This document shows, piece by piece, positions 1-8,325 of a stretch of DNA of 64,000 nt (position 1 is its first letter; every line of letters begins with the position of its first letter). The notes below the pieces were generated by a model. That model was not told the DNA's origin and ran no database searches. It saw nothing but the letters and a program-made list of their open reading frames with translations. The translations under genes and the position numbers were made by a program. This DNA comes from Pleomorphovibrio marinus (GTDB taxonomy: Bacteria; Bacteroidota; Bacteroidia; Cytophagales; Cyclobacteriaceae): contig NZ_QCXY01000001.1 of the NCBI RefSeq assembly GCF_003347495.1, positions 868,001-932,000 of the forward strand. The letters are read 5' to 3'.

Positions 1-273
1 ACTACTAAGACAGTTGGCAAAAAAGCCGCTGGCTCCCGCTTCTAAATAATAATCCATCAAGCGATCCATCCCTTTGTAATCAATCTTACCATCAGCTTGA
101 TATGCGGTCAACATTACGGGGATGTTCCTTCTCTCTTCGCGAAGGGGAAGGGTGATTCTTTGGTGGGCAGTTAGGGATTCTGAAAAAGTTAATCCTGCTA
201 AGGAAGCTAATACTCCCTTCACCGATTTACCCAAAAATTCCCTTCTGGCAATATATTTAGCTTCATTCATCAT
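1..273 (-). CDS. DHDPS/N-acetylneuraminate lyase-family protein with Tat-like signal (partial, 3' end outside window)
   Basis: The gene runs leftwards off the window edge; only the first 91 residues are present. It starts with tandem ATG codons at 273/270. Residues about 9-28 look like a twin-arginine signal (ARREFLGKS, then a small hydrophobic stretch), followed by NIPVMLTAYQADGKIDYKGMD and LEAGASGFFANC, the typical N-terminus of the dihydrodipicolinate synthase/N-acetylneuraminate lyase (beta/alpha)8 aldolase family (the TA(Y/F) strand and GxxGxxxxG-like turn). It is the last visible gene of a minus-strand group with the flavin monooxygenase (114 bp upstream) and the VOC gene. The export signal argues against the lysine-biosynthesis enzyme DapA, which is cytoplasmic; a catabolic 2-keto acid or sugar-acid aldolase is more likely. 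The catalytic lysine lies outside the window. Confidence 0.75.
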   Translation of the reverse strand, partial: MMNEAKYIARREFLGKSVKGVLASLAGLTFSESLTAHQRITLPLREERRNIPVMLTAYQADGKIDYKGMDRLMDYYLEAGASGFFANCLSS

Positions 274-387
274 CTTAATTTGGCAATAATCTTCCTAATA
301 AAATACTTTTTAAGCATTGGAATGGACTATTAGTTGGAGGAAAAACTCATTAACAAGTTCAACAAAAATACCCCTCTTGCCAAGTTT

Positions 388-1458
388 CTATTTTTCTACT
401 CCCAACATAAAATCCCTCATATACGGCAGGCCCAATTGAAGTAAAGGGCTTAACAGGTGCAGATGTTTTCTTAATCCCTTCAAGTACCATTCTTGCCCAA
501 CCAAACCGAAAGTCATTGCATTGACCCTTCTCACCGTTCTCCGGATTCTTGGCAACCTCATATTTTCGTAGTTTTTGATATTTCCTGAACAAATTGCCTT
601 CGCTAGAGCTGCTGCATCAGCAAATCCTAAATTCATACCCCTGGCTCCCAGAGGTGAATGCTGGTGGGCAGCATCTCCCAAAATCGCTGCATTTCCTTTT
701 ACCAGTTGTTTGGCCATTTTGTGATGGATAAAAAACTTAGACCCCCACTGTATTCCTTGCACTGAGGTGCCCTCAGGAAGGTCATTTAATAGGTGGGCTT
801 GGTTTCCTGCCACTCTCCATAGACTATCTTTTATGCGGATCATGATCATTCCTCCTTCCCTATTTAGCCTTATATGGCCTTGGTCAGGATCAAGGTTACA
901 GGATAGCCATACATCATAAAGAGACCATTCATTGGCATAACTAAAGCCTTCAATGGGAATTTGCAAACTATTCCTCACTGGGCTTTGGGCTCCATCCGCA
1001 CCAATTAAAAAATCAAATGAATCATTAAGTCCAATAACCCTAAATTTTCCCTCCTCAAGGACATGACCTGAATAGGGAACTCCCATTTTCACATCCAATC
1101 CCTTTTGCTTTGCAGCCGAAAGCAATATCCTTTCCGTTTGACTTTGGGGCAATATGAGCATAAATGGATAGGGGTGTTTTGCCTTAGACAGAGGGTTATG
1201 TAGGATAGGTTTTTCCCCTTTCCATATCGTGATGGATTGCATTTTTCTACCTTGTGAAAATAGGGAATCGACAACTCCAAGCTCTCGGAGAAGCATGATG
1301 GAGTGGGGATTGATTCCCAAGGCTTTTGAATAGGGTACTATTTCTCGCTTTTTATCGATGATAGTGGCATAAATGCCATTTTGGGCCAACATAAGACCTA
1401 GGCATAAACCCACAGGGCCTGCCCCTACAATCAAGACGTTCTTTCTGCCGGCATTCAT
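388..1458 (-). CDS. FAD-dependent monooxygenase (PHBH/UbiH-type)
   Basis: This 356-residue protein is a class A flavin monooxygenase: NAD(P)H reduces FAD, which hydroxylates an aromatic or quinone-like substrate. The Rossmann FAD motif GAGPVGLCLG sits at about residues 12-21, a DG-type motif (IGADGAQSPVR) in the middle, and the second FAD-binding motif GDAAHQHSPLGARGMN near residue 261. The ATG (1458) overlaps the TGA of the upstream VOC gene by four bases (ATGA), so the two are probably translationally coupled. It is slightly short for the family (usually 370-400), losing part of the C-terminal helices. The substrate cannot be told; no ubiquinone pathway is expected in this phylum, so it is more probably a small-molecule hydroxylase. 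Confidence 0.8.
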   Translation of the reverse strand: MNAGRKNVLIVGAGPVGLCLGLMLAQNGIYATIIDKKREIVPYSKALGINPHSIMLLRELGVVDSLFSQGRKMQSITIWKGEKPILHNPLSKAKHPYPFMLILPQSQTERILLSAAKQKGLDVKMGVPYSGHVLEEGKFRVIGLNDSFDFLIGADGAQSPVRNSLQIPIEGFSYANEWSLYDVWLSCNLDPDQGHIRLNREGGMIMIRIKDSLWRVAGNQAHLLNDLPEGTSVQGIQWGSKFFIHHKMAKQLVKGNAAILGDAAHQHSPLGARGMNLGFADAAALAKAICSGNIKNYENMRLPRIRRTVRRVNAMTFGLVGQEWYLKGLRKHLHLLSPLLQLGLPYMRDFMLGVEK

Positions 1459-1841
1459 TTATTTTCTTGTTCGCTATCGTTTTCACACAATATAAAGACG
1501 GTGCCGGCTGGATCAGTCAACCAGTGCATACCTTTAGGAATATCCTCAATTTCATCGCAAAAACGCACACCGTTTTCGTGCAAATATGCTTCCGCCAAAC
1601 CCATCTCCTCTGTCCTTAGTTCCAGCCAAGTCTCTGAATGGGTTTTTGTAGGCACGCAGTCCAGCCACAAAATATTTGGGCCAAACACGACCCGGTGCGT
1701 CCGGGTAATTTCAGGATGGGAAATGGGTCTTTCTTCCAGTTCCAGGCCCAGCGTTTCCCCGTAAAATTGCAAGGTGGCTTGGTACTTGGCTTTTGGGATC
1801 TTAACGGCGATATTAAGTCCTCCCCTAAATGTAGGTTTCAT
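1455..1841 (-). CDS. VOC (glyoxalase/bleomycin-resistance) family protein
   Basis: A 128-residue vicinal-oxygen-chelate fold protein. It has the family hallmarks: an N-terminal GLNIAVKIPK strand, FYxxTLGL helix motif, an internal ITRTHRVVFG strand and the C-terminal DPAGTVFIL strand with a Glu (CEN) after it. The ATG at 1841 is chosen because the protein then begins directly before the first VOC strand; the in-frame sequence up to 1901 has no further family similarity. The stop overlaps the start of the flavin monooxygenase by ATGA. Such small VOC proteins may be dioxygenases, isomerases or binding proteins; the acidic C-terminus is unremarkable. The specific reaction is unknown, but the coupling suggests the same substrate pathway as the monooxygenase. 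Confidence 0.7.
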   Translation of the reverse strand: MKPTFRGGLNIAVKIPKAKYQATLQFYGETLGLELEERPISHPEITRTHRVVFGPNILWLDCVPTKTHSETWLELRTEEMGLAEAYLHENGVRFCDEIEDIPKGMHWLTDPAGTVFILCENDSEQENK

Positions 1842-2002
1842 AGTTGTGAATAGTTTGATGGTAAATTCTTCAGCACAGTACAGGACAGTTTTAATTGACA
1901 ATATAAATACCTTAGTTTACGGAATTAAAGATTAAAAGATAAGTGTTCCAAAGCGTTGAAAGATTGCCTTTGAATTTACCGAAAACCATGGAGGTTTACT
2001 TT

Positions 2003-2061
2003 CTGCTGCTTATCTTTAAGGGGGCCTTTAAACAGCAGCCCCTTTTTTATTGTTAAAAGGG
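2003..2061 (+). terminator. Terminator-like hairpin/possible attenuator in the lut leader
   Basis: CTGCTG (2003-2008) pairs with CAGCAG (2033-2038), and inside it TTTAA (2015-2019) pairs with TTAAA (2028-2032); the stem is followed by CCCC and a T6 run (2043-2048). No plus-strand gene ends upstream, because the VOC gene reads away, so this terminator-like structure lies in the leader of lutA. The segment CCCTTTT (2040-2046) can also pair with AAAAGGG (2055-2061) just before the start codon, giving a second hairpin that includes the T-run. This is seen by eye only. Confidence 0.45.
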
Positions 2062-2069
2062 TCAGGAAA

Positions 2070-2789
2070 ATGAAAGTTGCATTATTTATACCATGTTATG
2101 TAGATCAGTTTTATCCGGAAGTGGGCATTGCCAGCCTGGAGCTTCTGGAAAAGTACGGTGTCGAGGTGGAATACCCTCACGGGCAAACCTGTTGTGGACA
2201 GCCTATGGCCAATTCAGGATACCAGCGTTATGGGGATGACGCAGCCGAGCTTTTCACCAAAAATTTCGGGGCCTATGATTATATTGTCGCCCCCTCTGGG
2301 AGTTGTACTTTACATGTGAAGGAACATATCCTGGACGATAGTGGTCCACAAATCTTCGAATTATGCGAATTCCTCACGGATATTCTCAAAGTAGAAGAAG
2401 TTGGGGTGAGTTTTCCTTTTAAAGTTGGTATTCACGCAAGCTGCCACGGTTTGAGAGGTTTGCGGTTGGCAAAAGCCTCCGAAATCGTAGGAGAGGATTT
2501 CAATAAACCTAAATCATTATTAGAGAAGATAAAGGATATAGAATTAGTGGAATTGCAGAGACAAGATGAATGCTGTGGCTTTGGAGGCACCTTTGCGGTA
2601 TCGGAGGAAGCGGTATCTGTGCGTATGGGTCAGGATAGGTTGGCAGACCACATACAAAGCGGAGTGGAGGTAATCACCTCGGCAGATATGTCCTGCTTGA
2701 TGCATTTGGCGGGTTTGTCATCCCGAACGCAATCACCCATTAAAATAATGCATATCGCACAAATATTGAATGGTTCCCAACCTTCATAG
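2070..2789 (+). CDS. lutA: Lactate utilization protein LutA (Fe-S, CCG domains)
   Basis: A 239-residue (Fe-S)-binding subunit of the LutABC L-lactate oxidation complex, which oxidises lactate to pyruvate in the cytoplasm. It carries two cysteine-rich CCG domains: PCYVD (Cys9) with QTCCGQP (Cys41-42) in the first, and ASCHG with ECCGFGGTF in the second, which is the standard LutA/YkgE pattern. Its length is normal for the family. It is the first gene of a compact lutABC operon; lutB begins 18 bp after its stop. A terminator-like hairpin in the leader may make expression conditional. Confidence 0.93.
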   Translation: MKVALFIPCYVDQFYPEVGIASLELLEKYGVEVEYPHGQTCCGQPMANSGYQRYGDDAAELFTKNFGAYDYIVAPSGSCTLHVKEHILDDSGPQIFELCEFLTDILKVEEVGVSFPFKVGIHASCHGLRGLRLAKASEIVGEDFNKPKSLLEKIKDIELVELQRQDECCGFGGTFAVSEEAVSVRMGQDRLADHIQSGVEVITSADMSCLMHLAGLSSRTQSPIKIMHIAQILNGSQPS

Positions 2790-2807
2790 AACTTAAAAGC
2801 TCAAACT

Positions 2808-4184
2808 ATGGCCAAGATAATGACTCATGCATCAGCAGCTGAAGCCTTTCTGAAAGATTCTGACCGTACGCAGTGGCACGACGAAACCCTTTGGCATGTC
2901 AGAAAAAAAAGGGATACTGCGGCACAAAAACTGCCAGAGTGGGAACAACTCCGGGAAAATGCCTCTATGGTCAAAGACTATGTGCTATCGAACATGGATA
3001 CACTTCTGGAAACTTTTGAGAAAAACGCAAAAGCAAACGGCATTGAAGTCCTTTGGGCTAAAGATGCAGCAGAACATAATGCCCATGTCTTAAGGATATT
3101 GCAAGAAAATCATGTACAAAATATAGTGAAAAGCAAGTCCATACTTACTGAAGAATGTGGGTTGAACCATTTTTTGGAAGATAAAGGGTATGATGTGGTA
3201 GATACAGACCTTGGAGAGCGGATTATTCAATTCAATAAACAGGTTCCCAGCCACATCGTAATGCCTGCCATACATCTTAAAAAGAAAGAGATAGGTGATA
3301 TTTTTCATACCCACCTAGGTACCGATTCAGGGGCTGATGACCCCAGTTACCTCACCGAAGCCGCTAGGATTCACCTTCGGGAGAAATTCATCCGTGCCAA
3401 TGCGGCAATCACCGGTGTGAATTTTGGGATCGTGGAATCCGGAGGGTTTGTAGTTTGTACCAATGAGGGGAATGCGGACATGGGTACTCACTTGGCAGAT
3501 TTGCATATAGCCTGTATGGGTATAGAAAAACTGATTCCAAGGAAAGCCGATCTTGGAGTATATCTGAGGCTGTTGGCAAGAAGTGCCACTGGACAAAGTA
3601 TCACTAACTATACTTCCCACTTTCATCGTCCAAGACCCGGTAAAAAATTATACTTGATCCTGGTGGACAATGGCAGGACAGAACAACTCGGCAGGGAGGA
3701 TTTCAGGAATTCACTGAAATGCATTCGTTGTGGTGCCTGCATGAATACCTGTCCCATCTACAGAAGAAGTAGTGGCTTTAGCTACAATTCTACAGTGCCC
3801 GGGCCCATTGGATCTATTTTGTCACCAGGTATGGATTTAAAAAAACACAGTACCCTGCCCTTTGCCTCCACCCTTTGTGGATCCTGCTCAGATGTATGTC
3901 CGGTGAAAATCAATATACATGAGCAGCTTTACCAGTGGCGACAGGTGATTACCCAAGCAGGGCACGAGTCCCCATCTAAAAAGTGGGCCATGAAACTGGG
4001 TGGGAAGGTAATGGGAAGTCCCTCTTGGTATGACTTTTTGGGTAAAACTGCAAGATCTGCCCTGAAACTTACTCCCAAAAAGCTGGTTTATAGCAGGGTG
4101 AATACCTGGGGTAAAAACAGAGACCTGCCAGATTCTCCAAAAGAAAGTTTCAAAGATTGGTACCTTAAAAACAGGAAATCATGA
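2808..4184 (+). CDS. lutB: Lactate utilization protein LutB (Fe-S)
   Basis: A 458-residue iron-sulfur protein of the lactate oxidation complex. The N-terminal two thirds form the LUD domain (GDIFHTHLGTD, ITGVNFGIVESGG, NEGNADMG). Two ferredoxin-type cysteine clusters follow: CIRCGACMNTCP near residue 304 and CGSCSDVCP near residue 355, then a basic C-terminus. This is the full domain order of LutB/YkgF. Its TGA overlaps the ATG of lutC (ATGA), indicating translational coupling. No lactate permease gene is seen next to it. Confidence 0.93.
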   Translation: MAKIMTHASAAEAFLKDSDRTQWHDETLWHVRKKRDTAAQKLPEWEQLRENASMVKDYVLSNMDTLLETFEKNAKANGIEVLWAKDAAEHNAHVLRILQENHVQNIVKSKSILTEECGLNHFLEDKGYDVVDTDLGERIIQFNKQVPSHIVMPAIHLKKKEIGDIFHTHLGTDSGADDPSYLTEAARIHLREKFIRANAAITGVNFGIVESGGFVVCTNEGNADMGTHLADLHIACMGIEKLIPRKADLGVYLRLLARSATGQSITNYTSHFHRPRPGKKLYLILVDNGRTEQLGREDFRNSLKCIRCGACMNTCPIYRRSSGFSYNSTVPGPIGSILSPGMDLKKHSTLPFASTLCGSCSDVCPVKINIHEQLYQWRQVITQAGHESPSKKWAMKLGGKVMGSPSWYDFLGKTARSALKLTPKKLVYSRVNTWGKNRDLPDSPKESFKDWYLKNRKS

Positions 4185-4774
4185 GTAGCAGGAGTGAAAT
4201 TTTAGGGAAAATCGCCAAAAACAAACCCCAGCCTACCCCATTGCCAGAATTATTGGCCTTTGGAGATACCTGGAATAATGGAGACTTGATTGAGCAATTC
4301 AAGGAATCCTCGGCCCTAAACGGCGGAAAAACAATTTTGGTAAAAAGCAGAGAGGAGATTGGAAGTTACCTGGAATCCAGTTTTGACCCTGGCAAACAAA
4401 CCATATCCCTTTCTAAGTCCTTCAAGGGGAACCTGGATTGCGATAGCATAAGAGACCCCCATGATCTAGAGAAAGTGGAACTTGCCATATTGGAAGGAAC
4501 CTATGGGGTCGCCGAAAACGCAGCAATTTGGTTACCCGAGGAAAACTTGCAGCATAGGGTCTTGCCATTTATCGCTCAGCATTTGGTAGTCATCCTAGAT
4601 GCCAAAAATTTGCTCCCTGATATGCACGAAGTTTACAAGAAAGTGGATGTCTCAGCCCCTGATTACGGGGTATTCATTGCTGGACCATCCAAAACCGCGG
4701 ACATTGAGCAATCTCTCGTTATCGGAGCGCATGGGCCGCGGAGTATGACTGTTTTTATCATTGCAGATGAGTAA
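4181..4774 (+). CDS. lutC: Lactate utilization protein LutC (LUD domain)
   Basis: A 197-residue single LUD-domain protein, third subunit of the LutABC system. It carries the family pattern GTYGVAENAAIWLPE in the middle and ends with the YGVFIAGPSKTADIEQSLVIGAHGP block, which is the most conserved LutC/YkgG signature. It is joined to lutB by a four-base overlap and is followed by a strong intrinsic terminator about 30 bp on, so it closes the operon. No cysteine clusters are present, as expected for this subunit. Confidence 0.92.
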   Translation: MSSRSEILGKIAKNKPQPTPLPELLAFGDTWNNGDLIEQFKESSALNGGKTILVKSREEIGSYLESSFDPGKQTISLSKSFKGNLDCDSIRDPHDLEKVELAILEGTYGVAENAAIWLPEENLQHRVLPFIAQHLVVILDAKNLLPDMHEVYKKVDVSAPDYGVFIAGPSKTADIEQSLVIGAHGPRSMTVFIIADE

Positions 4775-4804
4775 ATAAATTTTAAAATAAGAGGGAAATA
4801 GACT

Positions 4805-4834
4805 AAAAAATACCCCGATCGGGGTATTTTTTTT
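4805..4834 (+). terminator. Intrinsic terminator of the lut operon
   Basis: A perfect palindrome ATACCCCGATCGGGGTAT (4810-4827) is flanked by an A-run upstream and a run of eight or more T downstream. It ends the lutABC transcript; the symmetry would also allow termination from the other strand. Confidence 0.85.
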
Positions 4835-5064
4835 GTTCAAAATCTATCCTACTTTTACAACGGGTGATTAAACGACTTTTCTAACTCTCAGATTTTCATT
4901 AAAATATTAAGGGCACTATTGTTTCAGTTCATTTTTTGCCCTTAAAATTTCCCTTTCTCCAAAATACCTCAACAGTATAGTTTCCTCTTCGTAGAAAGAT
5001 GTAGTACTCAATCCTTCTAATTTTATGATTTGGTTCCTTTGCTAACTCTTATTTTATCCCGACC

Positions 5065-6399
5065 ATGTACGAGCCACTCGATATACCTATTCCAAACCTT
5101 CCTTCATCAACAAAAAAGAGAGTCGTCATTATAGGAGGAGGATTTGCCGGATTACGGCTTGCCAGAAAGTTAAAAAATTCAATTTATAGTGTGGTGCTGT
5201 TGGACAAAAACAACTACCACCAGTTTCAACCCCTTTTCTACCAAGTGGCCACAGCTGGACTGCAGCCCAGCGCCATTTCCTTTCCTTTACGCAGGATCTT
5301 TCACCATACCCCCAACGTTACGTTTAGAATGGCCGAGGCCAAAAAAATTGACCAAAATCAGAAAAGGGTATATACCAGTATTGGATATTTGGAATTTGAT
5401 TACCTGGTCCTAGGTATGGGTGCCAACACCAATTATTTTGGTCTTTCAAATATCATGGAACATAGCATACCCATGAAAAGTGTATCAGAAGCACTATTCA
5501 TCCGAAATAAGATTATTTCCAATTATGAAAGGGCAATAAATACCGCGGATGAAGAAGAACTGGAGTCCCTAATGAATGTAGTAATTGTTGGGGGAGGCCC
5601 CACGGGTGTAGAGCTTGCAGGAGCAGTGGCAGAATTGCGGAACAGGGTATTGCCAAAGGACTATCCACAACTTGATTTCGCAAAAATGAAGGTCGTATTG
5701 GTAGAAATGGGTAACCAATTGCTGTCCGGAATGTCTGAGATTTCTTCAAAAAGAGCGAAAGAGTACCTTAATAGCCTGGGTGTACAAGTAAAACTGAATT
5801 CCGCTGTAGAGGATTATGATGGTCGCGTAATCAAAATCAAGGAGGGGGTGGAAATTAATACCCAGACCTTGCTATGGGCAGCCGGAATAAAGGCCAATAT
5901 AATTGAGGGTATTGAGCCGGAACAATATTCAAAATCCGGTAGGTTCTTGGTGGATCCCTTTCATCAATTGCCAAACAGTTCTTCTGTCTATGCATTAGGG
6001 GATATTTGTTTGATGAAAACAGAGGAGTTTCCAGATGGCCACCCTCAAGTAGCTCAGGTGGCCTTACAACAAGCAGACAACCTTGCACATAATTTAAAAA
6101 ATATCGAAAAACAAAGAGACCCAAGAGCTTTCCGTTATAAGGATTTGGGTTCCATGGCTACTGTGGGAAAAAAATTGGCAGTGGTGGATCTACCTTTTAT
6201 TCGCTTTCAGGGAACCATGGCCTGGCTTACTTGGCTATTTGTACACCTCATGGCAATTGTAGGGGTGAAAAACCGACTCTTTATCTTTTTGGATTGGGCA
6301 TGGAACTACCTTTCTTTTGATCCTGCCCTTAGGCTACTTATTCGGCCAAGCTACGTGAAACCTAGGGATAGGGAAAAACTGGTTGAGGACAAAAATTAA
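5065..6399 (+). CDS. Type II NADH dehydrogenase (NDH-2-like FAD oxidoreductase)
   Basis: A 444-residue NAD(P)/FAD-dependent oxidoreductase of the NDH-2 family, which passes electrons from NADH to menaquinone at the inner face of the membrane without pumping protons. It has the FAD motif GGGFAGLRLA at about residues 24-33, a QPLFYQVATAGL stretch typical of NDH-2, and the second Rossmann motif GGGPTGVELAGA for NADH near residue 175. The motif ALGDIC for FAD is near residue 312, and the C-terminus is hydrophobic and aromatic (WLTWLFVHLMAIVG), the usual membrane-anchoring segment. It stands alone between the lut terminator and the next small gene. Confidence 0.88.
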   Translation: MYEPLDIPIPNLPSSTKKRVVIIGGGFAGLRLARKLKNSIYSVVLLDKNNYHQFQPLFYQVATAGLQPSAISFPLRRIFHHTPNVTFRMAEAKKIDQNQKRVYTSIGYLEFDYLVLGMGANTNYFGLSNIMEHSIPMKSVSEALFIRNKIISNYERAINTADEEELESLMNVVIVGGGPTGVELAGAVAELRNRVLPKDYPQLDFAKMKVVLVEMGNQLLSGMSEISSKRAKEYLNSLGVQVKLNSAVEDYDGRVIKIKEGVEINTQTLLWAAGIKANIIEGIEPEQYSKSGRFLVDPFHQLPNSSSVYALGDICLMKTEEFPDGHPQVAQVALQQADNLAHNLKNIEKQRDPRAFRYKDLGSMATVGKKLAVVDLPFIRFQGTMAWLTWLFVHLMAIVGVKNRLFIFLDWAWNYLSFDPALRLLIRPSYVKPRDREKLVEDKN

Positions 6400-6486
6400 G
6401 GTTCTTTAACAAAGAATCTACCGGTAACCGTTAAACGATTGGTAATCCCGTAGGTCTAACCTTTTGAAAACTAAATGGAGAAGATC

Positions 6487-6912
6487 ATGAAAAAGTTAGC
6501 ATTAGTAGTAGCGGTGGTTTTGATTGCTGGAGTTGAATTAAGGGCTCAGGAGGAAACCAGAAGCAGAAGAGGAGCAGAAAGGTCTCCCGAAAAAATGGCA
6601 GAGCGAATTTCAGAAAGAATGGCAGATCAATTGGAACTGGACGAAAACCAGAAGGCTGAGGTTTATGCCTTACATCTAGACCAGGCCAAATCCAGGGAAG
6701 AGGAAATGAAAGCCAGGAGAGAATCCATGAAAGAAAGTCGGGAAAATTACCGTTCGAAGATGGAAGAAATACTTACCCCTGAGCAAAAAGAGCTATGGGA
6801 AGAAAAGCGCGAGGAAAATCGGGAAAAAATGCAGGAAAGGAGACGTAAAGGACCTAGGTCAGGACAGGGCAACAATCCCCGGCACCAAAGAGGCGGTGGA
6901 AGATCACGCTAA
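6487..6912 (+). CDS. Small secreted Spy/LTXXQ-like protein
   Basis: A charged, helical periplasmic protein of about 141 residues. ATG 6487 is preferred because it gives a clean signal peptide (MKKLALVVAVVLIAGVELRAQ); an in-frame ATG at 6475 adds only four residues. The mature part is rich in Glu, Arg and Lys, with the pattern LELDENQKAEVYAL and later ILTPEQKELWEE, resembling the LTxxQ motifs of Spy/CpxP-type periplasmic chaperone-like proteins, and ends in a Gly/Arg-rich basic tail. A role in envelope stress or metal response is possible but only inferred. A terminator follows directly. Confidence 0.7.
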   Translation: MKKLALVVAVVLIAGVELRAQEETRSRRGAERSPEKMAERISERMADQLELDENQKAEVYALHLDQAKSREEEMKARRESMKESRENYRSKMEEILTPEQKELWEEKREENREKMQERRRKGPRSGQGNNPRHQRGGGRSR

Positions 6913-6921
6913 AATTAACCC

Positions 6922-6945
6922 AGAAAGGCCCAAAGGGGCCTTTTC
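6922..6945 (+). terminator. Intrinsic terminator
   Basis: AAAGGCCC (6924-6931) pairs with GGGCCTTT (6936-6943) around a four-base loop and runs into T residues. It lies just after the Spy-like gene and upstream of the true start (6977) of the next gene. Confidence 0.7.
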
Positions 6946-6976
6946 TGTTATTTGGCTTTGCTATATTTGGGGCGGA

Positions 6977-7576
6977 ATGGAAAATGCAGTAATTGTATTC
7001 GAAAAAGAGCCTCTACCTGGTAAAGTCAAAACCAGACTTGCAAAAGACATTGGGGAAAAGGAAGCAGCCAAGGTATATAAACAGCTTATCGTCCTTACGC
7101 ATAATGCCCTGAATGATGTTCAAGCAGATATTTTTGTTTTTTTGGATGGGGATGGCATGCTCAAGGTGCGCAGGGACAGCAGATATCACCACACTACTCA
7201 GTGGGGAAATAATTTGGGTGAACGCATGGTTCATGCATTTAGGGAAGTATTTAAAAAAGGATACAAAAAGGCTCTGATCATCGGTACGGATTGCCCAGAA
7301 ATAAGCAAAGAAATACTTGAAGATGCATTTTTTCAACTAGATAACCATGACATTACTATTGGCCCTGCCTTGGATGGGGGATATTACCTCATTGGAATGA
7401 ATAAATTGTATGCTTCAATTTTTCAATCCATTCCATGGAGCACCGAAAAAGTATATGACAGGACTTTGGAGGAAATTCAGGGAATTGGACTTAGCTTTTC
7501 AGTATTACCGACCTTAAGGGATATAGATGATTGGGAGGATTTAATGGCCTTTAAAAACAAATTCAACTTTGGGTAA
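6977..7576 (+). CDS. TIGR04282-family (DUF2064) glycosyltransferase-like protein
   Basis: A 199-residue protein of the TIGR04282/DUF2064 family, a GT-A-like nucleotide-sugar fold. Visible motifs are VIVFEKEPLPGKVKTRLA at the N-terminus (the nucleotide-binding loop, like that of MobA/GlmU-type enzymes), IIGTDCPEI in the middle (the DxD-like metal site) and GPALDGGYYLIGM. The open frame extends to 6896, but that part would be translated through the terminator, so ATG 6977 is chosen. Relatives are annotated in arsenosugar or glycolipid contexts; nothing here indicates arsenic metabolism. Confidence 0.8.
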   Translation: MENAVIVFEKEPLPGKVKTRLAKDIGEKEAAKVYKQLIVLTHNALNDVQADIFVFLDGDGMLKVRRDSRYHHTTQWGNNLGERMVHAFREVFKKGYKKALIIGTDCPEISKEILEDAFFQLDNHDITIGPALDGGYYLIGMNKLYASIFQSIPWSTEKVYDRTLEEIQGIGLSFSVLPTLRDIDDWEDLMAFKNKFNFG

Positions 7577-7596
7577 TTATGTGGCAAGCTATAAAA

Positions 7597-7630
7597 AAAC
7601 CCTGCCTGTAAGAGGCAGGGTTTAATTTTT
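7597..7630. terminator. Bidirectional intrinsic terminator
   Basis: AAACCCTGCCT (7597-7607) pairs perfectly with AGGCAGGGTTT (7613-7623) around a five-base loop. It has an A-run on the left and a T-rich stretch on the right, so it can end both the plus-strand gene (stop 7576) and the convergent peroxiredoxin gene (stop 7645). Confidence 0.85.
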
Positions 7631-7644
7631 TAATTGGAAAAGAT

Positions 7645-8277
7645 TTACTTATTGTTCGCCAAGTAGTTGGACACTCCTTCTTTAGTGGCGGCCATGGCTT
7701 CCTTGCCTTCCTCCCAGTTAGCAGGACACACCTCACCAAATTTTTCTACATGCCTAAGGGCATCTATAAGTCTCAACATCTCATCAATATTTCTTCCAAG
7801 AGGAAGATCATTGACGGTTTCATGTCTTACCACTCCTTCTTTGTCGATCAAGAAGGTAGCCCTGAAGGCAACTGGAAGACCTTCATAGGTCAATTCCCCA
7901 TCCTCATTGTAGTTCCAATCACCGGCCAAAACACCATAATTGTGTGCAATGGTCTTCACAGGGTCTGCAACGATGGGATAAGTAACTCCCTCGATGCCTC
8001 CATTATCCCTTGGAGTTGCCAACCAAGCCAAGTGTGACTCTTCTGTGTCACAAGAAGCACCGATAACAGCAACACCCCTTTTCTCAAACTCCTCCAGCTT
8101 ATCCTGAAAAGCTATGATTTCTGTAGGACATACGAAAGTAAAGTCTTTGGGATAGAAAAATAATACCACATCTTTATTGCCCAAATACTGCTCCAAAGAG
8201 AAGTTCTCCACTATCTCCTCCCCATCTACTACAGCGGGGGCATTGAATAAAGGTGCTTTTTTTCCTACTAATGACAT
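7645..8277 (-). CDS. Typical 2-Cys peroxiredoxin
   Basis: A 210-residue thiol peroxidase of the AhpC/Prx1 class. The peroxidatic cysteine is Cys50 in FYPKDFTFVCPTE, and the resolving cysteine is Cys184 in GEVCPANW near the C-terminus, both in canonical context. A third Cys occurs in GASCDTEE. It reduces hydrogen peroxide and alkyl peroxides in the cytoplasm using thioredoxin or AhpF; no ahpF is adjacent. It lies 48 bp downstream of a PerR-type regulator gene on the same strand, and PerR control of this gene is the obvious inference. Confidence 0.95.
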   Translation of the reverse strand: MSLVGKKAPLFNAPAVVDGEEIVENFSLEQYLGNKDVVLFFYPKDFTFVCPTEIIAFQDKLEEFEKRGVAVIGASCDTEESHLAWLATPRDNGGIEGVTYPIVADPVKTIAHNYGVLAGDWNYNEDGELTYEGLPVAFRATFLIDKEGVVRHETVNDLPLGRNIDEMLRLIDALRHVEKFGEVCPANWEEGKEAMAATKEGVSNYLANNK

Positions 8278-8325
8278 AAATTATTCTTTTAAAGTTTACG
8301 GATAATAATTGTATGATTTTAAAAT

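Noticed and set aside
6896-6976. N-terminal extension of the TIGR04282 gene
   Set aside because: It would be translated through the terminator hairpin at 6922-6945 and overlap the preceding gene; the family N-terminus starts at 6977.
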